Assembly (NCBI GenBank): GCA_021781315.1
Contig: JAJXXB010000079.1
Location: forward strand, 1-5,897
Source: Actinomycetes bacterium
GTDB lineage: Bacteria > Actinomycetota > Acidimicrobiia > Acidimicrobiales > RAAP-2
Length of the DNA stretch: 5,897 nucleotides
Direction of reading: 5' to 3'
Under the pieces are notes generated by a model, which was given only the letters and a program-made list of their open reading frames with translations, did no database searches and was not told where the DNA came from. The position numbers were made by a program, and so were the translations under genes. Below are positions 1 through 5,798 of this stretch, in pieces. How positions within the stretch are numbered: position 1 is the first letter of the stretch; every line of letters begins with the position of its first letter.

Positions 1-505
1 CGGGGTCGAAGGCGACCACCACGCCGGGCGCCAGTCCCGCGATCCACGCGGCGACCGCCGGGCCGATCTCGGGGTAGACGAGGCTGTAACCCGAGAGGAA
101 GACGTAGTCTCCCTCGGCCGGCGCCACAGTGGCGAGGTCCGAGGGGGCGAGCGTGAGCTCGGCGCCGGGGGCGGTCACGAAGGTCCGCTCGCCACTCGCC
201 TCCACCAACACGACGCAAAAACCCACGTCGAGATCGGAGGCGGACTGAATCGGAGTGTCGATGGCGAGCGACGCGAGGTCGTCTCGCGCGAGGTCGGAGA
301 ACGCCCCGTGACCGAGCCGACCGACGTAGGAGACGTCCATTCCCTGGCGCGCGGCCGCGCTCATCACGTTAAAGCCCCCGCCGGTCGTGACCACGTGGCT
401 GCTCGCGAGCGCGTCGCCGCCGCGAGTGGGGAGCGTGGCGATGCGCATCACGACGTCCACCATCACGGTGTCGAGGTTGAACAGACGTGGCGCCACGTTG
501 CTCAC
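1..505 (-). CDS. PfkB/ribokinase-family carbohydrate kinase, N-terminal part (runs off the left edge)
   Basis: This is the first 168 codons of a PfkB-type kinase, a family of ATP-dependent kinases that phosphorylate sugars or nucleosides in the cytoplasm. Seen: an opening beta strand with the substrate-side Asp at residue 17, LPTRGGD at 25-31, the glycine-rich GGGFN at 42-46 (PfkB signature 1 region), VGRLGHGAFSD at 61-71, and GFCVVLVEASGERTF at 95-109, the usual lid/strand pattern. The C-terminal half, with the DTxGAGD catalytic signature, lies outside the window, so neither the substrate nor activity can be judged. I chose GTG at 505; an in-frame GTG at 496 is an alternative, and neither has a good Shine-Dalgarno. 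The gene starts 11 nt after the stop of the upstream peptidase on the same strand, so the two are probably co-transcribed and translation may be coupled. Family is confident; ribokinase, fructokinase or adenosine kinase cannot be told apart. Confidence 0.87.
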   Translation of the reverse strand, partial: MSNVAPRLFNLDTVMVDVVMRIATLPTRGGDALASSHVVTTGGGFNVMSAAARQGMDVSYVGRLGHGAFSDLARDDLASLAIDTPIQSASDLDVGFCVVLVEASGERTFVTAPGAELTLAPSDLATVAPAEGDYVFLSGYSLVYPEIGPAVAAWIAGLAPGVVVAFDP

Positions 506-516
506 GTTAGGTCGCG

Positions 517-1419
517 TCAGTCGTGGCGCGAGAGGAACTCGTTGACCACCTCGAGGTAGCGTGCGGGCTCTTCCACGAAGGGCATGTGGCTCGACTCGTC
601 AAAGAGCGTCCACTGGGCGCCAGGAATCTCCTCGACGAAGGGCGCCACGGTGGCCGGGGTGGCCTCGTCGTAGTGGCCCGAGAGCACGAGCGTGGGCACG
701 CTGATGGCCCCGAGGCGCCCGACCACGGACCAGTCGCGCAGGGTGCCGACGCAGAAGAATTCGTTGGGGCCGTTCATCGCGTGATAGACGGTGGGGTCAT
801 CGGCCAGCCGATCGAACGTCGCCTGGACTTCGGGCGGGTACGGGCGCACCCGGCAGACGTGGCGATCGTAGAAGACCTCGGTCGCCGCGAGGTAGGCGGG
901 ATCGTCAATCGTGCCGGCGGCCTCGTGCGTCTCGAGGGCCACGCGAACGTCCTCGGGCAGGTCCGCGCGCAGCCGACTGGCCTCGCTCGCCCACAGGTCC
1001 ATCGACGCCGGGGAGTTCGACAGGATCAGCGACCGGAGCCCGCGCGGCGTCGTGAGCGCAAACTCGGCACCGAGCATGCCACCCCAGGACTGGCCGAGCA
1101 GGTGGAACCGGTCGGCGACGCCGAGCTTCTCGACGAGGTTCGCGAGCTCGTCGCGAAAGAGCTCCACCGTCCACGAGTCCCCGCCACGCGAGGGGTCGTG
1201 CGTCGAGTTGCCGCAGCCCACCTGGTCGTAGTGGATCACCGGGCGACCCGAGCGAGCGAGCGCGGTGAGTGACAACAGGTAGTTGTGCGCCATCCCGGGT
1301 CCGCCGTGGACGATCACGATCGGCGTGAGGCCCGAGCCCAGGTCACCCGTCACCCGATACCAGGTGCGCATCCCGGCGAAGTCCACCGTGGCCTCACGGG
1401 TCGCGTCGAGGATCATCAC
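517..1419 (-). CDS. Proline iminopeptidase-like alpha/beta hydrolase (peptidase family S33)
   Basis: A 300-residue cytoplasmic alpha/beta hydrolase of the proline iminopeptidase / L-amino acid amidase type, expected to release N-terminal residues (classically proline) from short peptides or to hydrolyse amino-acid amides. Seen: oxyanion-hole HGGPG at 38-42, the YDQVGCGNS block at 64-72, nucleophile elbow GQSWGG with Ser111, acid Asp251 in SGHYDEATP, and His278 in SSHMPF. NGPNEF at 216-221 and Glu252 match, as I recall, the two glutamates that bind the substrate amino group in tricorn-interacting factor F1, so the whole active site looks intact. Length is normal for the family. The first codon is GTG at 1419, directly followed by ATG at 1416; either could be used, and no clear Shine-Dalgarno precedes them. 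No signal peptide is visible. The PfkB kinase follows 11 nt downstream. Exact substrate is uncertain; the S33 assignment is firm. Confidence 0.93.
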   Translation of the reverse strand: MMILDATREATVDFAGMRTWYRVTGDLGSGLTPIVIVHGGPGMAHNYLLSLTALARSGRPVIHYDQVGCGNSTHDPSRGGDSWTVELFRDELANLVEKLGVADRFHLLGQSWGGMLGAEFALTTPRGLRSLILSNSPASMDLWASEASRLRADLPEDVRVALETHEAAGTIDDPAYLAATEVFYDRHVCRVRPYPPEVQATFDRLADDPTVYHAMNGPNEFFCVGTLRDWSVVGRLGAISVPTLVLSGHYDEATPATVAPFVEEIPGAQWTLFDESSHMPFVEEPARYLEVVNEFLSRHD

Positions 1420-1571
1420 CCGACGATATCGGCGAGCACGACACGGGCGATGACGCCTTTCTTAGGAATTCATTATCACCGCTTAGCCCAAAATTCGACC
1501 CGCGTCGATAGCCTCGGTGCCGTTCGCATCCGCGTCACGGACGCCGCCAGGGAGAGGAAAGGCCAATTTCC
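1420..1571. promoter_or_regulatory. Divergent intergenic region with AT-rich patch (likely promoters for both flanking genes)
   Basis: These 152 bases separate the divergently transcribed peptidase (minus) and membrane protein (plus). Positions 1458-1500 are clearly more AT-rich than their surroundings. On the minus strand a GATAAT hexamer (complement of 1472-1477) resembles a -10 element, about 53 nt before the peptidase start; the hexamer 17 nt further upstream does not resemble a -35 box. For the plus gene no convincing -35/-10 pair is visible. An 8-bp palindrome CGATATCG lies at 1424-1431, next to the peptidase start. The promoter assignment rests mainly on position and composition. Confidence 0.35.
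1555..1562 (+). promoter_or_regulatory. Ribosome binding site of the membrane protein gene
   Basis: The purine-rich stretch AGGAAAGG lies 9 nt before the ATG at 1572, inside a longer purine run starting with GGAGAGG at 1551. It supports that ATG as the start. Confidence 0.6.
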
Positions 1572-2195
1572 ATGATTCAACGGGCCCCCCAGCGCGCCCG
1601 TCACGCCGCCGCGCCCGACGAGAGCGGGGTTGAGGGCAACGCCCGCTTCACGGGCCTGCTCGCCGTCGTCTTGCTGATCCTGCTCGCCCTCGAGGGGCTC
1701 ACTATCCCCTTCATCGGTTCGCTGCTGACTCCTCACGTCTTCATCGGCGTCCTCCTGATCCCACCGGTCCTCTACAAGATCGGCTCGACCACGTGGCGCT
1801 TCGTGAAGTACTACACGGGCGATCCGCGTTATCGGCGCAAGGGCCCGCCCGTGCTGGTGCTGCGCGTGCTCGGGCCGGTCGTCGTCGTACTCACCCTCGC
1901 GGTGATCGGCTCGGGCGTCGGGCTCGTCCTGTTGCCGCGCTCGGAGCGGGCACTGATGCTCAGCGCGCACCAGGCGAGCTTCGTCCTGTGGTTCGGCGCG
2001 ATGACGATCCACGTGCTCGGCCACGTCGTTGACACGGCCAAACTCGCTCCCCTCGACTGGTTCGCCCGCACGCGCCGCCAGGTGCGTGGCGCCTCGCTGC
2101 GTCAGTGGGCGGTGGCGTCGAGTCTCGTTCTGGGCGTGATCGCGGCGCTCGCCGTCACGCCCTACGCGGCCAACTGGTTCGCCCAGTCGTTCTGA
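1572..2195 (+). CDS. Multi-pass integral membrane protein, possibly a b-type cytochrome-like protein
   Basis: A 207-residue membrane protein that I cannot name. Hydrophobic segments lie at about 27-48, 54-71, 95-120, 132-152 and 178-203, giving four to five predicted helices, after a basic N-terminal tail of about 25 residues and with a basic loop KYYTGDPRYRRK at 79-90. Histidines sit at membrane positions: His55 at the start of helix 2, His133 and His147 in helix 4 (14 apart), and His151. Paired histidines about 13-14 residues apart in one helix are typical of bis-histidine haem b proteins such as cytochrome b561-like or DUF4405-type families, so haem binding and electron transfer are possible. 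This is inference: helix 2 shows only one His and no other redox motif is seen. The start has a good ribosome binding site. The stop is one base from the stop of the convergent metallo-hydrolase. Similar proteins are, in my memory, common in actinobacteria as conserved hypotheticals. Confidence 0.85.
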   Translation: MIQRAPQRARHAAAPDESGVEGNARFTGLLAVVLLILLALEGLTIPFIGSLLTPHVFIGVLLIPPVLYKIGSTTWRFVKYYTGDPRYRRKGPPVLVLRVLGPVVVVLTLAVIGSGVGLVLLPRSERALMLSAHQASFVLWFGAMTIHVLGHVVDTAKLAPLDWFARTRRQVRGASLRQWAVASSLVLGVIAALAVTPYAANWFAQSF

Positions 2196-2196
2196 T

Positions 2197-2961
2197 CTAA
2201 CCGACGAGCGGCAGCGACTCTCCCGGCTGCCAGGCCGTTACCCGCGTGGGCGTTCCCGCCGCGCGAAGGTGCTCTTCGACTTCGCCGGGCGTGCCCGCGA
2301 GCATCGGGAATGTCCCGTAGTGATAGGGCGCGAAGCGGGTCAGGCCCAGGAGACGCACCGCGTAGGCGGCCTCTCGCGGGCCCATGTTGTAGTGCCCGTC
2401 GATGGGCATCATGGCGATCTCGGGTGCGTAGAGGTCGCGCACGATGCTCATGTCGGAGAAGACGTTGGTGTCGCCCGACACGTAGACGGGTCCCCCCTCG
2501 CCCGGCGCCAGGGTCACGACGAATCCCACGGGGTTGCCCCCGTAGATCGAGGGCTGGTGCTCGCCGGCCGCGATCCCGCAGGAGTGGTCGGCCCCGACCA
2601 TGGTGAAGGCGAGGTCGCCGTGTCGGTAGGTGCCCCCCTTGTTCATCTCGACCAGCTCGCTGAGCCCGGCGGAGGCGAAGTACGCCCCCATTTCGGGAAC
2701 GCAGATCACTGTCGCGCCGGTGGCGACCGCCAGCGGCACCACCGACGCCATGTGGTCGAAGTGGCCGTGGGTCACGCAGATGACGTCGATGGGCCCGACG
2801 TCGAGCCCCTCGGGCGCCCTAGGGTTCTCGAGCCACGGATCGAAGATGACTCGGGTCCCGCCCTTGGTCGTCAGCAGCACCGTCGCGTGACCGAGCCAGG
2901 TCAACGTGCCGGGGGCGCCCACGGGTTGGTTTTCGATCTCGTCAACGAGCACGGCGGTCAT
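2197..2961 (-). CDS. UPF0173/UlaG-like metal-dependent hydrolase (metallo-beta-lactamase fold)
   Basis: A 254-residue metallo-beta-lactamase-fold protein of the UPF0173 / UlaG-like group, cytoplasmic and presumably binding two metal ions to hydrolyse an ester, lactone or similar bond; the natural substrate of the UPF0173 group is not established to my knowledge. Seen: TWLGHATVLL at 20-30 with His25, the first strand typical of this group; FDPWL at 40-44; the metal motif THGHFDHM at 64-71 (His65, His67, Asp69, His70); His126 in ADHSCG; Asp164 in SGDT; and His214 in PYHYGTFP. All expected metal ligands are present, so it should be active. It is some 20 residues longer than what I recall as typical, through a short N-terminal extension. 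The ATG at 2961 has a strong Shine-Dalgarno 5 nt upstream. The upstream membrane-anchored gene on the same strand ends 66 nt away, so a shared transcript is possible. Stops of this gene and the convergent membrane protein gene are one base apart. Confidence 0.92.
   Translation of the reverse strand: MTAVLVDEIENQPVGAPGTLTWLGHATVLLTTKGGTRVIFDPWLENPRAPEGLDVGPIDVICVTHGHFDHMASVVPLAVATGATVICVPEMGAYFASAGLSELVEMNKGGTYRHGDLAFTMVGADHSCGIAAGEHQPSIYGGNPVGFVVTLAPGEGGPVYVSGDTNVFSDMSIVRDLYAPEIAMMPIDGHYNMGPREAAYAVRLLGLTRFAPYHYGTFPMLAGTPGEVEEHLRAAGTPTRVTAWQPGESLPLVG
2210..2231 (+). terminator. Candidate hairpin terminator downstream of the membrane protein gene
   Basis: A perfect 6-bp inverted repeat, GGCAGC at 2210-2215 and GCTGCC at 2226-2231 with a 10-nt loop, begins 14 nt after the membrane protein stop. 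It lies inside the last codons of the convergent metallo-hydrolase gene. No T-run follows on the plus strand, so it would be a GC-hairpin-only terminator of the kind often proposed in actinobacteria. It could equally be chance in GC-rich coding DNA. Confidence 0.25.
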
Positions 2962-2966
2962 CTCGA

Positions 2967-2973
2967 CTCCTTT
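2967..2973 (-). promoter_or_regulatory. Strong Shine-Dalgarno of the UPF0173-like hydrolase
   Basis: On the minus strand AAAGGAG lies 5 nt before the ATG at 2961. It is one of the best ribosome binding sites in the window and fixes this start. Confidence 0.75.
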
Positions 2974-3027
2974 GTTCGGTTACGTCTTCGTGGCGATGTT
3001 ATGTCCGGCGGCGTTCACCGCACACGG

Positions 3028-3546
3028 TCAGGTTCTCGGCGTGCAGCCCAGTGCCCGCGCGTACGCCGCGAACGAGAGCCGATAGAGCGCGACCGCGTCG
3101 GGGTTCGAGCGCACCAGGCTGAACCGCCAGCGCCCCCCGAGGTCGCGCCAGTAGTCGGTCAAGGTGACGCCATCGATCGAGTAGTGCACGAGCCAATACC
3201 CTCCGCGGACGCGAGTGACCCCCGTCGTGGTCGCCGCACCGGGCGGGTCGGGGCACTCGAGGTGGCGGCGGATGTAGGCCCCGCGAGAGATCACGGCGCG
3301 GCTGGCCGCGTCGAAGCGGTCATAGACGGCACCCGGACGGTTCGCCGCGTAGTCCCGGTTGAACGCGGTGGCGACGACCCAGAGCACGCGAGCTTGCTCG
3401 GGTTCAGACGATGTCGCGACGCGGACCAGCGCAGCGGTGGCGAGTAGGACCGCCACCAGCGCCGCGCTGAGCGCGAGCGTAAAGCGCCGGCGCCACCGTG
3501 ACCCGCCGCCGTCTCCGAGCCCGGGATCCTGAGTGTCGCTCGGCAC
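3028..3546 (-). CDS. Membrane-anchored protein of unknown function, possible NTF2-like extracytoplasmic domain
   Basis: A 172-residue protein I do not recognise by name. An N-terminal Gly/Asp-rich tail ends in the basic cluster RWRRR at 17-21, followed by one hydrophobic helix at about 22-43. By the positive-inside rule this places residues 45-172 outside the cell membrane. That part opens with a predicted helix (AFNRDYAANRPGAVYDRFD at 61-79), contains SRGAYIRRHLECP at 87-99, then strands GGYWLVHYSID and GRWRFSLV. A helix-rich start followed by beta strands ending in a W-R-F strand is reminiscent of NTF2/SnoaL-like domains; this is inference. Two cysteines (98, 168) could form a disulfide outside the cell. 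GTG at 3546 is the only possible start, because an in-frame stop lies just upstream at 3556-3558; no clear Shine-Dalgarno is seen. It lies 66 nt upstream of the metallo-hydrolase and diverges from the patatin gene. Confidence 0.75.
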   Translation of the reverse strand: MPSDTQDPGLGDGGGSRWRRRFTLALSAALVAVLLATAALVRVATSSEPEQARVLWVVATAFNRDYAANRPGAVYDRFDAASRAVISRGAYIRRHLECPDPPGAATTTGVTRVRGGYWLVHYSIDGVTLTDYWRDLGGRWRFSLVRSNPDAVALYRLSFAAYARALGCTPRT

Positions 3547-3634
3547 GCTCGAAGGCTAGCGAGCGGACCAGCCCGCGAGGCAATGAACATTGGCCCGGGC
3601 CGGCCCCGATAGATTTCCCTAGTTAGGGGTATGG
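3547..3634. promoter_or_regulatory. Divergent promoter region between the anchored protein and the patatin gene
   Basis: These 88 bases separate two divergent genes and must hold promoter elements for both unless each is read through from elsewhere. On the plus strand TAGATT at 3610-3615 resembles a -10 box; a start of transcription near 3622 would leave a very short leader before the ATG at 3635. No good -35 lies 16-18 nt upstream. A 10-bp palindrome GGCCCGGGCC sits at 3592-3601. Confidence 0.35.
3625..3629 (+). promoter_or_regulatory. Ribosome binding site of the patatin gene
   Basis: AGGGG lies 5 nt before the ATG at 3635. Another ATG at 3631 is in a different frame and is not the start of the patatin gene; the spacing favours 3635. 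Confidence 0.5.
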
Positions 3635-4819
3635 ATGACTGAACCGATCACGCTGGCCGAAACCCCGTGGGGATACCAGCGAAGTGACGAATTGCAGAGC
3701 AAGTTTCTCGCGGCGGCCCAGCGCCTGCGCGACGTGGATGGCTGGCCCAATCCCGAGCGCGACGGCGAACGCGAACTGCGCGCCAACCTCGTCCTCGAGG
3801 GCGGCGGGGTCAAGGGAATCGGCCTCGTCGGCGCCATCCTCGTCCTGAACGAAGCCGGGTACTCCCTCGAGCGCGTGGCGGGCACCAGCGCGGGTGCGGT
3901 CACCGCTGCGATCGCCGCCGCGATCGCCCAACGCGGACTCGACATGAACCAGCTCCTCGCGCACCTGCGCTCGCTGGATTTCTCGAAGTTCATGCCCGAA
4001 GGACGACTCCACGAGATGCTCGATCACGCGGGTGGACACCTCGCCGGGCTGATGGCCGACGCGGCCATCCTCACCAATCGAGAGGGCCTCTACTCGGGCG
4101 AGTATCTCGAATCGTGGCTGCGTCCGATCCTCCACAACCTCGGAGTGGCGACCTTCGCGGATCTGGCGATCGACGATGGCGATCGCGTGCTGGCCGAGGA
4201 GCGCCGCTACCGGCTCCTCGTCTACGTTTCGGACATCACGCGCGGGCGCCTCACTCGCCTGCCCTGGGACTACTCCCTCTACGGTCTCGATCCCGCCATC
4301 CAGGACCCTGTGATCGCCGTGCGCGCGTCGATGTCGATCCCCTTCTTCTTCGAACCGGTCCACGTCTCGGCCCGCGACACCGTCCTCGAAGTCCAGGTTC
4401 CGGGCACCGGCGCCACCAGCGTGCACTTCGCCGAGGGTCGCCACACGTGGGTCGACGGCGCTCTGCTCGCCAAATACCCGATCCACTCCTTCGACCACAC
4501 CGACGGCGTGGTGCCGCCGTGGCCCACGATTGGCATCAAGTTGTCGCGATTTCAAACCGAATACCCGCCGGCCGGGCCACGTGAGTCGGCGATCGCCATC
4601 GCGGTGCGCTGTCTCAAGACGATGATGAACGAGTGGGACGCCTTAACGACCCACGACTCGGTGGCGCACCGGACGATCTTCGTCGATAGCGCGGGCACCA
4701 GTGCGACGGACTTCAACCTCACGCGAGACCAACAAGACGGTCTCTTCCTCGCCGGAGTGAGGGCGGCTACGCAGTACGTCATCGACGTGGCCGAACTTGG
4801 CGGCGTCCCGCGTCGCTAG
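3635..4819 (+). CDS. Patatin-like phospholipase family protein
   Basis: A 394-residue patatin-family serine hydrolase, expected to cleave acyl esters of phospholipids or other lipids by a Ser-Asp dyad. Seen: oxyanion-hole GGGVKG at 56-61 after the strand NLVLE, nucleophile elbow GTSAG at 83-87 with Ser85, and the DGA motif at 274-276 (Asp274). The intervening segment includes ASMSIPFFFEPV at 231-242, which matches the conserved A-S-x-x-x-P-x-F-x-P block of the family. All catalytic elements are intact. The first 50 residues precede the core and are not recognised. Residues 245-272 form a longer loop between the ASMSIP block and the DGA strand. The protein extends about 118 residues past DGA with no recognised extra domain. 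No signal peptide or membrane helix is seen, so a cytoplasmic enzyme is likely. It sits alone between divergent and tandem neighbours. Substrate (phospholipid, lysophospholipid or acylglycerol) cannot be read from sequence. Confidence 0.93.
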   Translation: MTEPITLAETPWGYQRSDELQSKFLAAAQRLRDVDGWPNPERDGERELRANLVLEGGGVKGIGLVGAILVLNEAGYSLERVAGTSAGAVTAAIAAAIAQRGLDMNQLLAHLRSLDFSKFMPEGRLHEMLDHAGGHLAGLMADAAILTNREGLYSGEYLESWLRPILHNLGVATFADLAIDDGDRVLAEERRYRLLVYVSDITRGRLTRLPWDYSLYGLDPAIQDPVIAVRASMSIPFFFEPVHVSARDTVLEVQVPGTGATSVHFAEGRHTWVDGALLAKYPIHSFDHTDGVVPPWPTIGIKLSRFQTEYPPAGPRESAIAIAVRCLKTMMNEWDALTTHDSVAHRTIFVDSAGTSATDFNLTRDQQDGLFLAGVRAATQYVIDVAELGGVPRR

Positions 4820-4857
4820 AGAAAATCGGTGGTCGCGAGCGGTAAGTAATCGACATC

Positions 4858-4893
4858 ACGTCGCCGGTAGAATTAGTTCAGCGCGGGCGACGT
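4858..4893. repeat. 8-bp inverted repeat enclosing a -10-like element upstream of the CAP gene
   Basis: ACGTCGCC at 4858-4865 and its exact reverse complement GGCGACGT at 4886-4893 flank a 20-nt AT-richer spacer. The spacer holds TAGAAT at 4868-4873, the best -10-like hexamer in the intergenic space. A second palindrome, CGACGTCG at 4888-4895, overlaps the right arm. The arrangement could be an operator around a promoter, a terminator hairpin for the patatin transcript, or chance. Confidence 0.4.
4868..4873 (+). promoter_or_regulatory. Putative -10 element of the CAP-domain gene
   Basis: TAGAAT stands 48 nt before the ATG at 4922, in the 102-nt gap after the patatin gene. The hexamer 17 nt upstream (4845-4850, AGTAAT) is a poor -35 box, so the call rests on the -10 match and on local AT-richness. 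Confidence 0.3.
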
Positions 4894-4912
4894 CGGCGCT
4901 GCCAACGAGTCC

Positions 4913-4918
4913 GGAGAG
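4913..4918 (+). promoter_or_regulatory. Ribosome binding site of the CAP-domain gene
   Basis: GGAGAG lies 3 nt before the ATG at 4922, with its GGAG core 5 nt away. It supports this start, which also gives a complete signal peptide. Confidence 0.6.
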
Positions 4919-4921
4919 TCG

Positions 4922-5785
4922 ATGAGCGTGACGATTGGATCGAGGTTTCGACGCGCGCTCGTCCTCCTCGTCACCCTCACCTCGCTCGGTGCCGTTGACG
5001 CCTCGGCCACCTCGAATCCGTCCATGGTCCACCCCGCGCGCAACATCGTCGCCCGACCCAACTTCGAGAGCTCGGGACCGTGCCACTGGACAAGCTCGCA
5101 CGCGCTGGGATGCGTGAATCCGTGCTTCGTGGGCGTGTCCGGCACCGTCGTGGTCGCCCCGTACGACAATTCGCACGCCTGCACGAACTACGTGCTCGCC
5201 GCGATCAACTCCGCGCGCACGGTCGAGCACGTGGCGCCGATGGTGCTGCCGGACAACTGGTATTCCCTCTCGGTCACCGAGCAGATGTACGTGGTGATCA
5301 ACCTCGAACGCACCGCGCGCGGACTCCCGCCCTACCTCGGGCTCACGAGGAACCTTGATGCGTCGGCGCAGGCTGGGGCGATCAAGAACGTCGACCCCTG
5401 GTTCGTCAACGGCATGGCGTACTCGCGGTTCACCTCGATCCTGGCTGACGCGTCGCCGTCGCCACTGGCGGCGGATTACGTGTGGATGTACAACGACGGC
5501 TGGGGCGGCAGCGCAGCGGCCACCTCCAACGTCGACTGCACCAGTGCCCAGTCACCCAGGTGCTGGGGGCACCGCTCGAACATCCTCGGCGGCTATCTCG
5601 GTCCGTACTGCCACACGTGCCAGATGGGCGTGGCGTTTCGCAACAACCAGGGCACCGGCGCCTACGCCGCGATCTTCGTCAAACCGCGCGGCCGCGCCGC
5701 GCCGATGTACTTCACGTGGTCGCGCGATGTCGCCCCGCACCTCACTTCCTCCATCACATCGACCACGGTGCCCACGGGCACGTAG
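4922..5785 (+). CDS. Secreted CAP/SCP-domain protein with degenerate CAP-site residues
   Basis: A 287-residue exported protein. A signal peptide is clear: basic RFRR at 8-11, a hydrophobic core at about 12-25, and an ASA site at 27-29 suggesting cleavage near residue 30. After a linker of about 55 residues with four cysteines (54, 64, 68, 87), a CAP domain spans about 87-253: YVVINLERTARGLPPY at 123-138 is the N-terminal helix block, WMYNDGW at 188-194 and WGHRSNILGGY at 215-225 form the conserved HRxNIL region with His217, and VAFRNN with AAIFVK give the final strands. Four more cysteines (206, 214, 230, 233) make eight in all, consistent with disulfides. The tail at 275-287 is Ser/Thr-rich. 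The usual first CAP histidine after the N-terminal helix and the GEN-type glutamate are not seen; Gly152-Ala153 and Ala183-Ala184 occupy the expected regions. This suggests a binding or structural role rather than a classical metal-binding CAP site. Function is unknown; family confident. Confidence 0.88.
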   Translation: MSVTIGSRFRRALVLLVTLTSLGAVDASATSNPSMVHPARNIVARPNFESSGPCHWTSSHALGCVNPCFVGVSGTVVVAPYDNSHACTNYVLAAINSARTVEHVAPMVLPDNWYSLSVTEQMYVVINLERTARGLPPYLGLTRNLDASAQAGAIKNVDPWFVNGMAYSRFTSILADASPSPLAADYVWMYNDGWGGSAAATSNVDCTSAQSPRCWGHRSNILGGYLGPYCHTCQMGVAFRNNQGTGAYAAIFVKPRGRAAPMYFTWSRDVAPHLTSSITSTTVPTGT

Positions 5786-5798
5786 CGAACGCCGATGC

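Noticed and set aside
523..1272. A 249-codon plus-strand frame opposite the S33 peptidase.
   Set aside because: It is a shadow of the peptidase gene with Arg/Val/Gly-rich composition and no motif; the minus frame carries the complete active site.
1445..1463. A GGCG/CGCC hairpin followed by TTTCTT that looks like a small intrinsic terminator on the plus strand.
   Set aside because: The stem is only 4 bp plus a wobble pair, and no plus-strand gene ends just upstream, so there is nothing obvious for it to terminate.
1476..2024. A 182-codon minus-strand frame opposite the membrane protein.
   Set aside because: It is a charged, low-complexity translation antisense to a hydrophobic protein with a good ribosome binding site.
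2269..3447. A 392-codon open frame on the plus strand across the UPF0173-like hydrolase and the anchored protein gene.
   Set aside because: It is antisense to two well-supported genes, its translation is rich in Arg, Gly, His and Val without any domain motif, and long antisense frames are expected in GC-rich DNA with G/C third positions.
3592..3601. The perfect palindrome GGCCCGGGCC in the divergent region before the patatin gene.
   Set aside because: It is only G and C in very GC-rich DNA and has no second copy seen nearby; it is noted within the intergenic feature but not claimed as an operator.
3623..4555. A 310-codon open frame on the minus strand under the patatin gene.
   Set aside because: It is fully antisense to an intact patatin with all catalytic motifs, has low-complexity charged composition, and has no recognisable fold.
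3635..4819. Patatin as the effector of a CBASS-type anti-phage system (CapV-like).
   Set aside because: No nucleotidyltransferase (CD-NTase), ubiquitin-like or other defence gene is adjacent; the neighbours are a CAP protein and a small membrane protein.
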